Assembly (NCBI GenBank): GCA_947476745.1
Contig: CANJRG010000014.1
Location: 45,545-109,544, forward strand
Reading direction: 5' to 3'
Length of the DNA stretch: 64,000 nucleotides
Origin: Acidimicrobiia bacterium
GTDB lineage: Bacteria > Actinomycetota > Acidimicrobiia > Acidimicrobiales > CAIXPF01
Positions within the stretch are counted from its first letter, which is position 1. Each line of letters begins with the position of its first letter. The notes beneath the pieces are model-generated. The model searched no databases. It had not been told where the DNA came from and saw nothing but the letters and a program-made list of their open reading frames with translations. Below, one piece after another: positions 8,843-16,930 of this stretch. The translations under genes were made by a program, and so were the position numbers.

Positions 8843-9367
8843 ATGAGGTTGCAGATCGTGAACCCCACCGCCCCCGAACCCGGCCTGGTGGTGGGCAGCG
8901 GCGGGTTGTCCCGCCTGAACGGCTCGCGGGTCGGCGTGCTGGAGAACGGCAAGCAGCATGCCGAGCTGCTGCTGACCAGCATCGCCGAGCTGCTGCGCGA
9001 CGACCATGGCGTGGAGTTGGTGCGCATAACCCACAAGTCCATCGCCGCCCCGGCCGACCCGGAGGTGATCGACACCCTGGTCCGCGAGGCGGACTGGGTG
9101 CTCGTCGGCTCGGCCGATTGAGGCTCCTGCACGGCGTGGTGTATCCACGCCTCCGTGGAGTTGGAGAAGCTGGGCACGCCCACCATCACCTTGGCGACGG
9201 ACTCCTTCGTCCGACTCGCGGCGTTGCAGTCCAAGGCGATGGGCATGCCCGAGTTGGCCGTCGCAGTCATCGAACACCCCCTCGGCGGCATCGAACCCGA
9301 GGACGTGCGGGCCAAGGCTCGTGCCGTGCTGCCGGCGCTGCTCGAGCTGCTCGGAACTCGTTCCTGA
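8843..9367 (+). CDS. free-standing UGSC-family selenoprotein (Sec at residue 93)
   Basis: A 174-residue protein if TGA at 9119-9121 is selenocysteine. The sequence reads VLVGSAD-Sec-GSCTAWCIHAS, with Pro-Thr 20-21 residues after Sec, then AMGMPELAVAVIEHP, which matches GLGMPNLPVAVVPGH in the fused protein at 410-2140. Codon use is the same on both sides and the ORF ends at a TGA 13 bases before a strong ribosome site. A hairpin follows the Sec codon. Family members of this type carry Sec or Cys in the motif and are thought to be redox-active; the substrate is unknown. It is first in an operon with P1, P2 and a thioredoxin-reductase-like protein. A conventional caller would give a 92-residue truncated ORF. 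Confidence 0.88.
9124..9160 (+). promoter_or_regulatory. candidate bacterial SECIS element for the free-standing UGSC gene
   Basis: GGCGTGG (9133-9139) pairs perfectly with CCACGCC (9145-9151) around the loop TGTAT. CAC (9130-9132) pairs with GTG (9155-9157) and CTC (9124-9126) with GAG (9158-9160), leaving small bulges. The 7-bp stem begins at nucleotide 12 after the TGA and the loop has G at its second position, the same geometry as the other locus although the stem sequences differ. Pairing was judged by eye. Confidence 0.75.
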
Positions 9368-9380
9368 GCCGGAGGACCAC

Positions 9381-10433
9381 ATGACCACCGACCATGAACC
9401 CGTGATCGCCCTCGAGGACTCCCTCGAGGAGATCCAGGAGTACTTCGAGGTACGGGGCTGGAGCGACGGCCTGCCGTTCGTGCCCCCCACCAGCGACCGG
9501 GTGGCCCGCCTCGTCGGCCACCTCGGACGCGATCCCGACGAGGTCGTGTGCACCTTGGCACCGCGCAACGGGGAAGCCACCGTGGCCCGTATCGCCGCCA
9601 ACGCGGTGATGGCCGGTTGCCGGCCCGAGGACCTGCCCATCGTCGTCACCGCGGTCGAGGCCGTCGCAGCGCCGGAGTTCAACCTCAACGGTATCCAGTC
9701 GACCACCCACCCGACCGCCATCATGATCCTGCTCAACGGGCCGGTCGCCTCGAAGTTGTCGGTGGGTTCGGGGCCGGGCTGCATGGGTCCCGGCCCCCGG
9801 GCCAACATGGCCATCGGCCGGGCCTTGCGGCTGTGCCTGCTGAACATCGGCGGCGGCACGCCCGGCGACGGCGACCGGGCGACCCAGGCCACCCCGGCCA
9901 AGATCGCCTTCTGCGTCGCCGAGAACGAGCTGGAGTCGCCGTGGCAGCCCTACCACGTCGAACGCGGCTTCGACGTGGATGACAACGTGGTCACCGTCAT
10001 CGCCTGCGAGGGCCCCCACAACATCCAGGACCACTTCAGCATCAGCGGCCTCGGGGTGCTCACCACCGTGGCGGGGGCGCTGGGCCAGGCCGGCAGCAAC
10101 AACATCATGTTCAACTCCGGCTTCCCGGTGGTGGCCTTCGGGCCGGAACACGCGCATCAGGTGGCGGTGTCGGGCTACTCGAAGGCCGACGTGAAGCAGT
10201 TCCTGTGGGAGCAGGGCCGCTTCCCGCTCGATCGCTTCTCCACCGAGTGGACCGCCGACGGGCGCCTGGCCGACCGGGTGGAGTCGATCACCGGTCGTCG
10301 TGACGCCGCCCCGGTCACCAACAAGGCCGACAACCTCCAAGTCATCGTGGCCGGCGGACCGGGCAAGCACTCGTGTTGGATGCCGACCTTCGGGGGCGAC
10401 ACCAAGCCGGTTATGCGCCGGCTCGAACGCTGA
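9381..10433 (+). CDS. P1, partner of the UGSC selenoprotein (unrecognised family)
   Basis: A 350-residue protein. Near the N-terminus it has RGWSDGLPFVPPT (25-37) and AANAVMAGCRPE (Cys80), then a NGP motif and a CVAENE motif, all shared with the C-terminal domain of the fused selenoprotein. A second region of glycine-rich strands (CMGPGPRANMAIGRA) is also shared. No signal peptide or membrane segment is seen, so it is cytoplasmic. GGAGG at 9371-9375 lies five bases before the ATG. It begins 13 bases after the selenoprotein. That the same domain is fused to UGSC elsewhere argues strongly that the two proteins act together. No reaction can be assigned. Confidence 0.82.
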   Translation: MTTDHEPVIALEDSLEEIQEYFEVRGWSDGLPFVPPTSDRVARLVGHLGRDPDEVVCTLAPRNGEATVARIAANAVMAGCRPEDLPIVVTAVEAVAAPEFNLNGIQSTTHPTAIMILLNGPVASKLSVGSGPGCMGPGPRANMAIGRALRLCLLNIGGGTPGDGDRATQATPAKIAFCVAENELESPWQPYHVERGFDVDDNVVTVIACEGPHNIQDHFSISGLGVLTTVAGALGQAGSNNIMFNSGFPVVAFGPEHAHQVAVSGYSKADVKQFLWEQGRFPLDRFSTEWTADGRLADRVESITGRRDAAPVTNKADNLQVIVAGGPGKHSCWMPTFGGDTKPVMRRLER

Positions 10434-10436
10434 CCC

Positions 10437-11447
10437 GTGGCCCGCGGACCATCCGCCGACCCGCAGAACCGCCCCGGTGAGACGCCGGCTGATGACGAGC
10501 TGGGGCCCTACCGGGTCCGGCTCGCCCGTGCGCTTGCCGCCACCGATCTCGCCGACGGGGCCGCAGTGCTCGACGGGCTCGACCGGGCCGGGCTGGGTGA
10601 TGGACTGCCGGTGGTGCCGCCGAGCGCCGACCGGGTGCATGCCATGTTGGCGGGCCGTAACCCCGAGGCGCTCACCGGCGGCGGTCCGCTCCCCATCGCC
10701 TTCGCCAAGCCGACCTGGGGCGACGTGGCCACCGCCGCGGTGCTTGCCGGGTGCCGAGCCGGAGCCCTGCCCCTGATCGCCGCGGCACTCGATGCGGTGG
10801 CCGATCCGGCGTTCAACCTGCTCGGGGTGCAGACCACCACCGGTGCGGCTGCACCCCTGCTCATCGTGCACGGGGCCGCGGTGACCCGCTTCGGCTGCCA
10901 CGCCGGGGCGGGTTCGATGGGGGCCGGGCATCGGGCGAATCTCACCATCGGCCGCGCCGTGCGCCTGGTGCTGGCCGACGTCGGCATCTGCCGCCCGGGC
11001 GAGGCAGACATGGCCACCCACGGCCACCCGGGAAAGGTTTCCTGGCTGGTGGCCGAGAACCAGGCGGCGAGCCCGTGGCCGTCGCTGTCCGCCCGTCGCG
11101 GTCGCGACCACGACGGGGCCGGGGTCACGGTCTTCGCCGGGGTCGGTTCGGTCGAGGTCGTGCTGCCGACCACCGGACCCGACGCCGTCGCGGCCCGTCT
11201 GGCCGAGGTTCTACGCGGCCTGTGCGCCCCGGACGCCGTGCTGGTGCTGCCCCCGGAGTCGGCGTCCTTTCTCACCCGACACGATTGGGACCTCGCTACC
11301 CTCGACGCCGACCTGCAGGCCCTCGGGGTAGGACCGCCGATGGTGGTGGTCAGCGGAGGGACGGGGATCAAGGCAACGGTGGTGCCGGGCTGGGGCGGGC
11401 CCACCGCAGCGGTGACCCGCTGGATCGAGGAGGAGACGCCGACATGA
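10437..11447 (+). CDS. P2, divergent paralogue of P1 in the UGSC operon
   Basis: A 336-residue protein beginning at a GTG three bases after P1. It has GLGDGLPVVPPS (52-63), VLAGC (Cys106), GSMGAGHRANLTIGRA and LVAENQ, corresponding in order to the P1 motifs, so P1 and P2 arose by duplication and may form a heteromer. The N-terminus is about 25 residues longer than in P1. The C-terminal half is shorter and less similar. Its last codons overlap the start of the flavoprotein gene by four bases. Function unknown. Confidence 0.8.
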   Translation: MARGPSADPQNRPGETPADDELGPYRVRLARALAATDLADGAAVLDGLDRAGLGDGLPVVPPSADRVHAMLAGRNPEALTGGGPLPIAFAKPTWGDVATAAVLAGCRAGALPLIAAALDAVADPAFNLLGVQTTTGAAAPLLIVHGAAVTRFGCHAGAGSMGAGHRANLTIGRAVRLVLADVGICRPGEADMATHGHPGKVSWLVAENQAASPWPSLSARRGRDHDGAGVTVFAGVGSVEVVLPTTGPDAVAARLAEVLRGLCAPDAVLVLPPESASFLTRHDWDLATLDADLQALGVGPPMVVVSGGTGIKATVVPGWGGPTAAVTRWIEEETPT

Positions 11448-12355
11448 CCGAGGTGATCGTGATCGGGGGCGGCCCGGCTGGGGCCACGGCGGCGTTCACG
11501 CTGGCCCGTCAGGGCCTACCGGTGCGCCTGGTCGACCCGCTCGGCATCGGCGGGCAGCTGATCAACGTGGAGCACGTGCCCGACTATCCCGGTTTCCCGT
11601 CGGGCGTGGCCGGCTGGGATCTCGCTGCGTCACTCGGCGAGGCGGTGCTCGGTGCCGGGGTGCAGCTGACCCTGGGACGGGTCACCGGCCTGCGCGCACC
11701 GGCGCACGGGGCCACGGCCTGGGTGGTCGACATCGACGGAGCCCGCCGGACCGCCGACGCGGTGCTGCTGGCCACCGGTACGAAGCCCACCCCGTTGCCC
11801 GGCGGCGAGGGCCTCGACGGACACGGGGTGTCGTACTGCGCGGCCTGCGACGGCGGGCTGTTCCACGGCAAGGACGTGATCGTGGTCGGTGGCGGTGACA
11901 TCGCCATGGCCGAGGCGTGCAGCCTGGCCCCGCTCGTGCACCGGGTCACCGTCGCCGTGCCCGGACCGGGGCCCGACGCCGCGAAGGCCTGGCTGGATGC
12001 CGCACGTAGCCACACCAACGTCGAGCTGCTCCACGGCGCCATCGACCTCGTCGTCGAACAGGACGACGGCCGGGTGAGCGGGGTCAGCTACCGCGACGGC
12101 GACGGCGTCCGGCGTACGATCCCCGCCGGCGGCGTGTTCGGCGGGTTGCCCGGCCAACCCCTCGTCGAGCCTGCGGCGGCCTTCGCCGTCACGGGCGACG
12201 ATGGGGGCTTGGTCGCCGACCCTTCGCTCCGCCTCGGAGGTCTCCCGGGCCTGTTCGTGGCCGGCGACGTCCGGGCCGGCAGCGCCCGACGGGCGGTGTC
12301 TGCAGCCGGCGATGGTGCTACCGCCGCCATGGCCATCGCCGCCTACTTGCTCTGA
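11444..12355 (+). CDS. thioredoxin-reductase-like FAD/NAD(P)H oxidoreductase
   Basis: A 303-residue flavoprotein. It has the FAD motif IGGGPAGATAA (7-17), the disulfide centre CAACDG (Cys132, Cys135), a second nucleotide motif VVGGGDIAMAEA (147-158) and the C-terminal VAGDVRAGSARR FAD contact. Length and domain order match bacterial thioredoxin reductase, although the centre is CAAC rather than the usual CATC or CAVC. Such enzymes pass NADPH electrons to a disulfide. As the last gene of the UGSC-P1-P2 operon, the obvious candidate acceptor is the Sec/Cys pair of the selenoprotein, which is inference. ATG 11444 overlaps the P2 stop (ATGA) and follows GAGGAGG. Confidence 0.88.
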   Translation: MTEVIVIGGGPAGATAAFTLARQGLPVRLVDPLGIGGQLINVEHVPDYPGFPSGVAGWDLAASLGEAVLGAGVQLTLGRVTGLRAPAHGATAWVVDIDGARRTADAVLLATGTKPTPLPGGEGLDGHGVSYCAACDGGLFHGKDVIVVGGGDIAMAEACSLAPLVHRVTVAVPGPGPDAAKAWLDAARSHTNVELLHGAIDLVVEQDDGRVSGVSYRDGDGVRRTIPAGGVFGGLPGQPLVEPAAAFAVTGDDGGLVADPSLRLGGLPGLFVAGDVRAGSARRAVSAAGDGATAAMAIAAYLL

Positions 12356-12371
12356 GCGCGCACCTGCGGGG

Positions 12372-13466
12372 TCAACCGGCGGTAGGGGCCTGCGCCCGGG
12401 ACGCGGCCCGGTCGCGCTCGGCGACCAACTGGCGGACCCGCGGGATCAGCTCTCGGCCATACTCCTCGGCATCGACCAGCGGGTCATAGCCCCGGATCAG
12501 CAGGGTCGATGCCCCGATGTCGTAGTAGTCGACCATCCCCTCGGCCACCGTCTCCGCCGTACCGACCAGTGCGGTCGAGTTGCCGGGAGCGCCGGATGCG
12601 GTCGCCAACGGGGTCCACAGACAGCGGTCGTAGAGCTGCTGCTTCGCTGCAGCGTCGAGTAGCCGCTGCGAGGCCACGTTGTCGGGTCGCCGCGGTGCCC
12701 GTCCACCGGTCTGGGCCTCGATTCGGGCCAGTATGGACCGGGCGCGGTCCCACGCCTCCCCCTCGGTACGGCCCAGGATCGGCCGGGTCGACACCGAGAA
12801 GCTCGGGGTCCGGCCGTGCGGGGCCGCAGCGGTGCGCACCCGGTCCATGAACACCTTGGTATCGGCGAGCGGCTCGCCCCACAGCATGAAGGTGTCGACG
12901 TGGGGGGCCAAACAGTCGATGGCCGAGTCCGAACCCCCGCCGCCGAAGATCGGGATGTACGGCGACTGCACGCAACGGATCTCCGAGTAGGCCTTCGCTA
13001 TGTCGTAGAACTCGCCGAGGTGGTCGAAAGGATGCTCCTCGGTCCACACCCGCCGCAGTACCCGGGTGTACTCATCGGTACGGCGATACCGCCCGGCATG
13101 GTCAAGGTGGTCGCCGTCTTTCGCCTGGTCGGCGTCGCTGCCCCCGGAGATCAGGTGGATCGACACCCGGCCGTCGGTCAGCTGGTCGAGGGTGGCGAAC
13201 TTACGAGCGGCGACCGTCGGAGACACGAACCCGGGACGGTGGGCGATGAGGAACCGCAACCGTTCGGTCACCGTTGCCCCATGCGCCGCCACCAGGAACC
13301 CGTCGGGGGCATTGGTGAAGTAGCCCACGAGCACGGTGTCGAACCCGCCCTCCTCGTGGACCCGGGCCGTGCGGGTGATGATCTCCTTGTCGAACACCGG
13401 GCCCGACGGCGCGATGATCTCCGAGGTGATGCGCGGGGCCAGCCAGCCGGCGACCTCGACGCTCAT
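12372..13466 (-). CDS. SsuD-like FMNH2-dependent monooxygenase (LLM family)
   Basis: A 364-residue bacterial luciferase-like protein. The central block RRTDEYTRVLRRVW, GEFYDIAKAY and the SGGSDADQAKDGD region fit the alkanesulfonate monooxygenase (SsuD) group, which uses reduced FMN and oxygen to split C-S bonds. The ATG at 13466 overlaps the stop of the acyl-CoA dehydrogenase-like gene upstream (ATGA), so the two are co-translated. No flavin reductase lies next to them, so reduced flavin must come from elsewhere. The 13550 upstream extension is a low-complexity shadow. Confidence 0.85.
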   Translation of the reverse strand: MSVEVAGWLAPRITSEIIAPSGPVFDKEIITRTARVHEEGGFDTVLVGYFTNAPDGFLVAAHGATVTERLRFLIAHRPGFVSPTVAARKFATLDQLTDGRVSIHLISGGSDADQAKDGDHLDHAGRYRRTDEYTRVLRRVWTEEHPFDHLGEFYDIAKAYSEIRCVQSPYIPIFGGGGSDSAIDCLAPHVDTFMLWGEPLADTKVFMDRVRTAAAPHGRTPSFSVSTRPILGRTEGEAWDRARSILARIEAQTGGRAPRRPDNVASQRLLDAAAKQQLYDRCLWTPLATASGAPGNSTALVGTAETVAEGMVDYYDIGASTLLIRGYDPLVDAEEYGRELIPRVRQLVAERDRAASRAQAPTAG

Positions 13467-14665
13467 CGCCCGCCGGTCCCGTCGGCGAGGGCGGCCCGGC
13501 CGGCACCGACCAGGATCATGTCGTCCTGGGGGGTGTGGATCCGGCTGCACAGCACATTGCGCAGATGGCGTTCGAGGTCGTTGTCGCGGCTCAGGCCGGG
13601 GTTGCCGACCAGCGCGATCGCCTCGGTCACGGCCTCGATGGCGTTGTTCGTCACGGTCAGCTTCACCAGCGGGGCGTCGGCGCAGGCGTCGACCAACTCC
13701 ACCCCCTCGTCGATCCGCCGAGCGGTGTCGGCCAGCAGACGGGTCGAGGTCCGCACCTTGGCCTCGATACGCCCGACCGCCTCCTGGAACCGGGGCAGGG
13801 TGGCGAGCGGCTTACCCAGGCCGGAGGGCACCCGCCGCTGTAGGTAGTCGGCGAGCCAGTCACGGGCGGCGAGGGCGATGCCGTGATAGGTCGCGGCGAT
13901 CAACAGGGCATTCCAGGCCATGAGCACCGGGTCGTAGCCCGCCGGCGCATCGGCAGGACGCAGATCGACCACCGCGTCAGCCTCGACGCGGGCACCGTCG
14001 AAGACCACATCGTGGCTGGCCGTCGCCCGCATCCCGAGATGGTTCCAGGTCGGCTCGATGCGCCAGCCACCTTCCTCTGCGGCGGCGGCGTCCACCACGA
14101 ACTGCCCGACCAACGGCTCGGGGTCATCGGTGCGGGCGTAGACCACGAACCAGCGCAGACCCGGCGCACCGGTCGAGTAGATCTTGCGCCCGCGAAGCCG
14201 GTAACTGCCGTCCGCCTGCCGTTCGGCGACCGTCGCCGGCATGCCGCCACGGGCCGGGGTGCCCAGCTCCGGTTCGACCCGCAGGGCGTTGGCGAGCGCC
14301 GGACCATCCACCACCGAGCGCTGCAACCGCTCGCGCAGCACCTGCGGCCAGACCGACCCGGGCGCAGCCATCTGTGAGTGCAACAGCAGGTGCAGGGCGG
14401 TGACCAGCGCAACGGACGGGTCACCGCGGCCGAGATCCACCAGCACCCGCACCGCCGTCTCCAGCCCGGCTGCACCGCCGCCGAGTCCGGCGGGCACCAC
14501 CAGGTCGAGGACGCCGTGGCGCCACAGCAGGTCGAACGCCTCGTACGGGAAGGACCCATCGGCGTCATGGCCGGAAGCCGCCGCTGCGAGGGCGGCGACG
14601 ACCTCGGGCAGGGTGGCCTCGTTGAGGACTGACTTCCCGACAATCCCGACAATCCCGACAGACAT
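13463..14665 (-). CDS. acyl-CoA dehydrogenase-fold flavoprotein (SfnC/DszC-like)
   Basis: A 400-residue protein with the acyl-CoA dehydrogenase fold (HGVLDLVVPAGLGG; GRKIYSTGAPGLRWFVVYAR; WNHLGMRATASHDVVF). The MRATASHDV signature and the overlap with an SsuD-like partner suggest the SfnC/DszC-type branch linked to sulfone and sulfonate use, not fatty-acid oxidation. Its first codons consist of a 9-base repeat, and no clear ribosome site precedes the ATG, so the real start could lie further in. It is first in a two-gene operon. Confidence 0.8.
   Translation of the reverse strand: MSVGIVGIVGKSVLNEATLPEVVAALAAAASGHDADGSFPYEAFDLLWRHGVLDLVVPAGLGGGAAGLETAVRVLVDLGRGDPSVALVTALHLLLHSQMAAPGSVWPQVLRERLQRSVVDGPALANALRVEPELGTPARGGMPATVAERQADGSYRLRGRKIYSTGAPGLRWFVVYARTDDPEPLVGQFVVDAAAAEEGGWRIEPTWNHLGMRATASHDVVFDGARVEADAVVDLRPADAPAGYDPVLMAWNALLIAATYHGIALAARDWLADYLQRRVPSGLGKPLATLPRFQEAVGRIEAKVRTSTRLLADTARRIDEGVELVDACADAPLVKLTVTNNAIEAVTEAIALVGNPGLSRDNDLERHLRNVLCSRIHTPQDDMILVGAGRAALADGTGGR
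14636..14660 (-). repeat. 9-base tandem repeat at the N-terminus of the SfnC-like gene
   Basis: Three near-perfect copies of a 9-base unit (14636-14644, 14645-14653, 14654-14660 partial) encode the IVGIVG start of the protein. The unit length keeps the frame. Confidence 0.7.
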
Positions 14666-14842
14666 GGTCGATGATGTTACGCGGCGGTGCCCGCCTCCCG
14701 GCCAGTTCGTTCACCCGGAAGGGCGCACTTCCTTCGGGTTGGGCGTCCACGACGCACCGATGTCACCCCGACCGCCCGACCGGGGCGCAGATCCGGACGA
14801 CCCGAACCGACCCAGCCAGGGTGTGAGACCCAAAATCGGCCG

Positions 14843-14960
14843 GTTTGTAACGAAATGGTTCGGCGCCGCACCAGTCCCGACGGCCGGTTTCGCATTTACA
14901 CAGGTCAGAGCGTTGAGCCCTCCGCGGCCGAGAACGAGCCCGAACCACGTCGCTACAAAC
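14843..14960. repeat. 118-bp inverted-repeat element, copy 1
   Basis: The left arm at 14843-14863 starts GTTTGTAACGAAATGG. The right arm at 14940-14960, read in reverse complement, starts GTTTGTAGCGACGTGG; 18 of 21 positions match. The 76-base centre has no gene. A second element of the same architecture and length lies at 29216-29332 with the same arms. It looks like a small non-autonomous mobile element or a paired binding site. Confidence 0.75.
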
Positions 14961-14994
14961 ACGCTCGCCACCCCCGTTGTGGGCGCACGCGAAC

Positions 14995-15025
14995 GGGCCC
15001 GGACCGCCCGGGGCGGTCCGGGCCC
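14995..15025. terminator. strong terminator hairpin downstream of the amidohydrolase gene
   Basis: GGGCCCGGACCGCCC (14995-15009) is followed after one base by its exact reverse complement (15011-15025), a 15-bp perfect stem. It lies 27 bases beyond the stop of the minus-strand gene ending at 15053. No T tract follows, which is usual for actinobacterial terminators. Confidence 0.75.
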
Positions 15026-15052
15026 GGTCAACAAGGCCGTGGCCGTGGGTGA

Positions 15053-16741
15053 TCAGCCTCGTAGCGCCGGGCGGACCAACATCCCGGGCCGGGTGTCGAG
15101 CGCACCCTCGACCCGGGCGCCGTCCTGCTGGATGGCCTGGCCGTTCACCAGGATGTGGCGCATGCCGAGCGGGGCGTCGGCGGTGAGCCGCTCCGAGTTC
15201 GCCGGGAAGTCACGGACCCGACGCACCGGCCCCGGAGCCACCGTGGCCGGGTCGAACACGGTGATGTCGGCCCAGTTGCCCGCCCGCAGGTAGCCGCGGC
15301 CGGCGAAGCTGAACAGGTCGGCCTGCAGGCCGCTCAGCTTGCGCACCGCCAGCTCCATCGGGATCGCCTGACGGTCGCGCACCCAGTTGCCGAGCAGGTC
15401 GGTCGGCAGCGGCGCGTCGCACAACTGGCCGACATGGGCACCGGCGTCGGACAGGCCGAGCGTGGTGTGCGGGTCCGACAGAAGGGCCTTCACCCCGTCC
15501 TCGTCGTCGTTGGCGATGACCACCTTGATCCGCAGCATGAGGTCGGGCTCGGCCACCGCGAGCTCCATCAGGGCGTCGAAGACATCAATGCCCATCTGAC
15601 CCGCCAAGTCGCTCACGCGCCGCCCGATGTGCTCGGGATGGGCGGCCGACTCCATGATCTCCATCGTCGACCAGCGCGGGCGGAACGCCCGGGTGTTGTT
15701 CCAGTACTCACGAGCTCGTTCACGCCAGCCCGCGTCGGCGTAGGCCGCGCGACGCTGCTCGAGCGTGCCCGCCGACAGCTCGGCGAACACCGGGTTGGTG
15801 TTGAGGGTGAACGGCTCCACCAGCGTCATCGAGAAGGTGAGCGGCCGGCAGCTGACCTGCGGCCACACTTCGGCCCCGTCGGCCCAACCCTGACGGTTGA
15901 TCTCGAGGGCCTTCATGTGCCCGCCGTTGGGCTGGGTCAGCACCGCGGTGAAGGTGAAGGGAATGCCGATCTTCTTCTGCAGTGCGTAGTTCTCCCGCAG
16001 GGTCAGGTTGTCGCCCCCGTTGACCCCGATGATGCCGCGGCCGCTGTCGGCGACGGCCCGGAACAGCACCTCGAGCTCATTGCGATCAGCCCAGCGGCTG
16101 GGGATCGGGTTGCCGTCGGCACCGAGGTGGGTGGCGGCGAAGCTGGTGGCGAAACCCACCGCACCGGCCTCCATCGCCTCACCGATGATGGTGGCCATGC
16201 GCTCGAGCTCGTCGGGACGCGCGGCGCGGCCGACGGCCTCGGAGCCCATGGCGTACAGGCGCAGTGCGGTGTGCCCGATGTAGGCGCCGTAGTTGAGCAC
16301 GGTGCCGCGGCGCTCGACCGAGCCGAGGTACTCGCCGAAGGTCTCGAAGTCCCAAGGCACGCCCTCGAGGAGGGCCGCGGGGTTCATGTCCTCGACCTTC
16401 TCCATGGTGTTGGCGATCAGCGCGTGGTCGGTGGCCCGGATCGGGGCCAGGGAGAACCCGCAGTTGCCAGCCACCACGGTGGTGACGCCGTGGAAGCACG
16501 ACGGGGTCAGCGCCGGGTCCCAGAACACCTGGGCGTCGTAGTGGGTGTGGATGTCGATGAACCCGGGGGCCACCACGCAGCCGTCGGCCTCGAGCGTCCG
16601 GTCGCCGCGGAGGTTGTCGCCGATCTCGACGATCTTGCCTCCGGCGACCGCCACGTCGGCCCGCCGTCCCGGCTCGCCGGTGCCGTCGACGACGGTGCCG
16701 CCCCGGATGACCAGCGTCTCGCTGCTCGCTGTGGTGCTCAT
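15053..16741 (-). CDS. N-acyl-D-amino-acid deacylase-like amidohydrolase
   Basis: A 562-residue amidohydrolase-superfamily enzyme. The N-terminal composite-sandwich strand (LVIRGGTVVDGTGEP) is followed by the metal motif APGFIDIHTHYDAQVFWDP and by HGVTTVVAGNCGFSLAP, all typical of the D-aminoacylase group. Late motifs include LGLSDAGAHVGQL and the terminal ADITVFDP strand. It should hydrolyse an N-acyl amino acid or related amide using bound metal; the true substrate is not predictable. Monocistronic, ending at a strong hairpin. Confidence 0.88.
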   Translation of the reverse strand: MSTTASSETLVIRGGTVVDGTGEPGRRADVAVAGGKIVEIGDNLRGDRTLEADGCVVAPGFIDIHTHYDAQVFWDPALTPSCFHGVTTVVAGNCGFSLAPIRATDHALIANTMEKVEDMNPAALLEGVPWDFETFGEYLGSVERRGTVLNYGAYIGHTALRLYAMGSEAVGRAARPDELERMATIIGEAMEAGAVGFATSFAATHLGADGNPIPSRWADRNELEVLFRAVADSGRGIIGVNGGDNLTLRENYALQKKIGIPFTFTAVLTQPNGGHMKALEINRQGWADGAEVWPQVSCRPLTFSMTLVEPFTLNTNPVFAELSAGTLEQRRAAYADAGWRERAREYWNNTRAFRPRWSTMEIMESAAHPEHIGRRVSDLAGQMGIDVFDALMELAVAEPDLMLRIKVVIANDDEDGVKALLSDPHTTLGLSDAGAHVGQLCDAPLPTDLLGNWVRDRQAIPMELAVRKLSGLQADLFSFAGRGYLRAGNWADITVFDPATVAPGPVRRVRDFPANSERLTADAPLGMRHILVNGQAIQQDGARVEGALDTRPGMLVRPALRG

Positions 16742-16930
16742 GGTCCTACCCCCTCGGGTGCCGGGCAGAACCGGGCCCCCTGCATCTGCGGCATGGTTAG
16801 AGCCGCCATGCTACGCCCCACGTTGGCGCTCCGTCGCTCTCGACCTTGCGCAGGCTGGGGCGAGGACCCGACATCGCCCCGCCAACACCGCGATGTCGGC
16901 CGCGGGCAGTACCCCGCGGCGCCGTGGCAC

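Larger units (their letters stand above)
14666..15052. other. intergenic region of 387 bases holding an inverted-repeat element and a terminator
   Basis: No gene is supported here. It holds the 118-bp element at 14843-14960 and the long hairpin at 14995-15025. The part from about 14690 to 14842 shows nothing I can assign. Promoters for the SfnC-like operon should lie near 14670-14720, but no clear -10/-35 pair is seen. Confidence 0.6.

Noticed and set aside
9119..9121. TGA as a true stop or a sequencing error in the UGSC gene
   Set aside because: The same substitution pattern at an independent second locus, conserved flanking residues and matching hairpins favour Sec recoding. A genome search for sel genes would settle it.
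9267..11111. A 614-codon open frame on the minus strand under P1 and P2
   Set aside because: Low-complexity shadow: P1 and P2 have clear homologous partners and ribosome sites on the plus strand.
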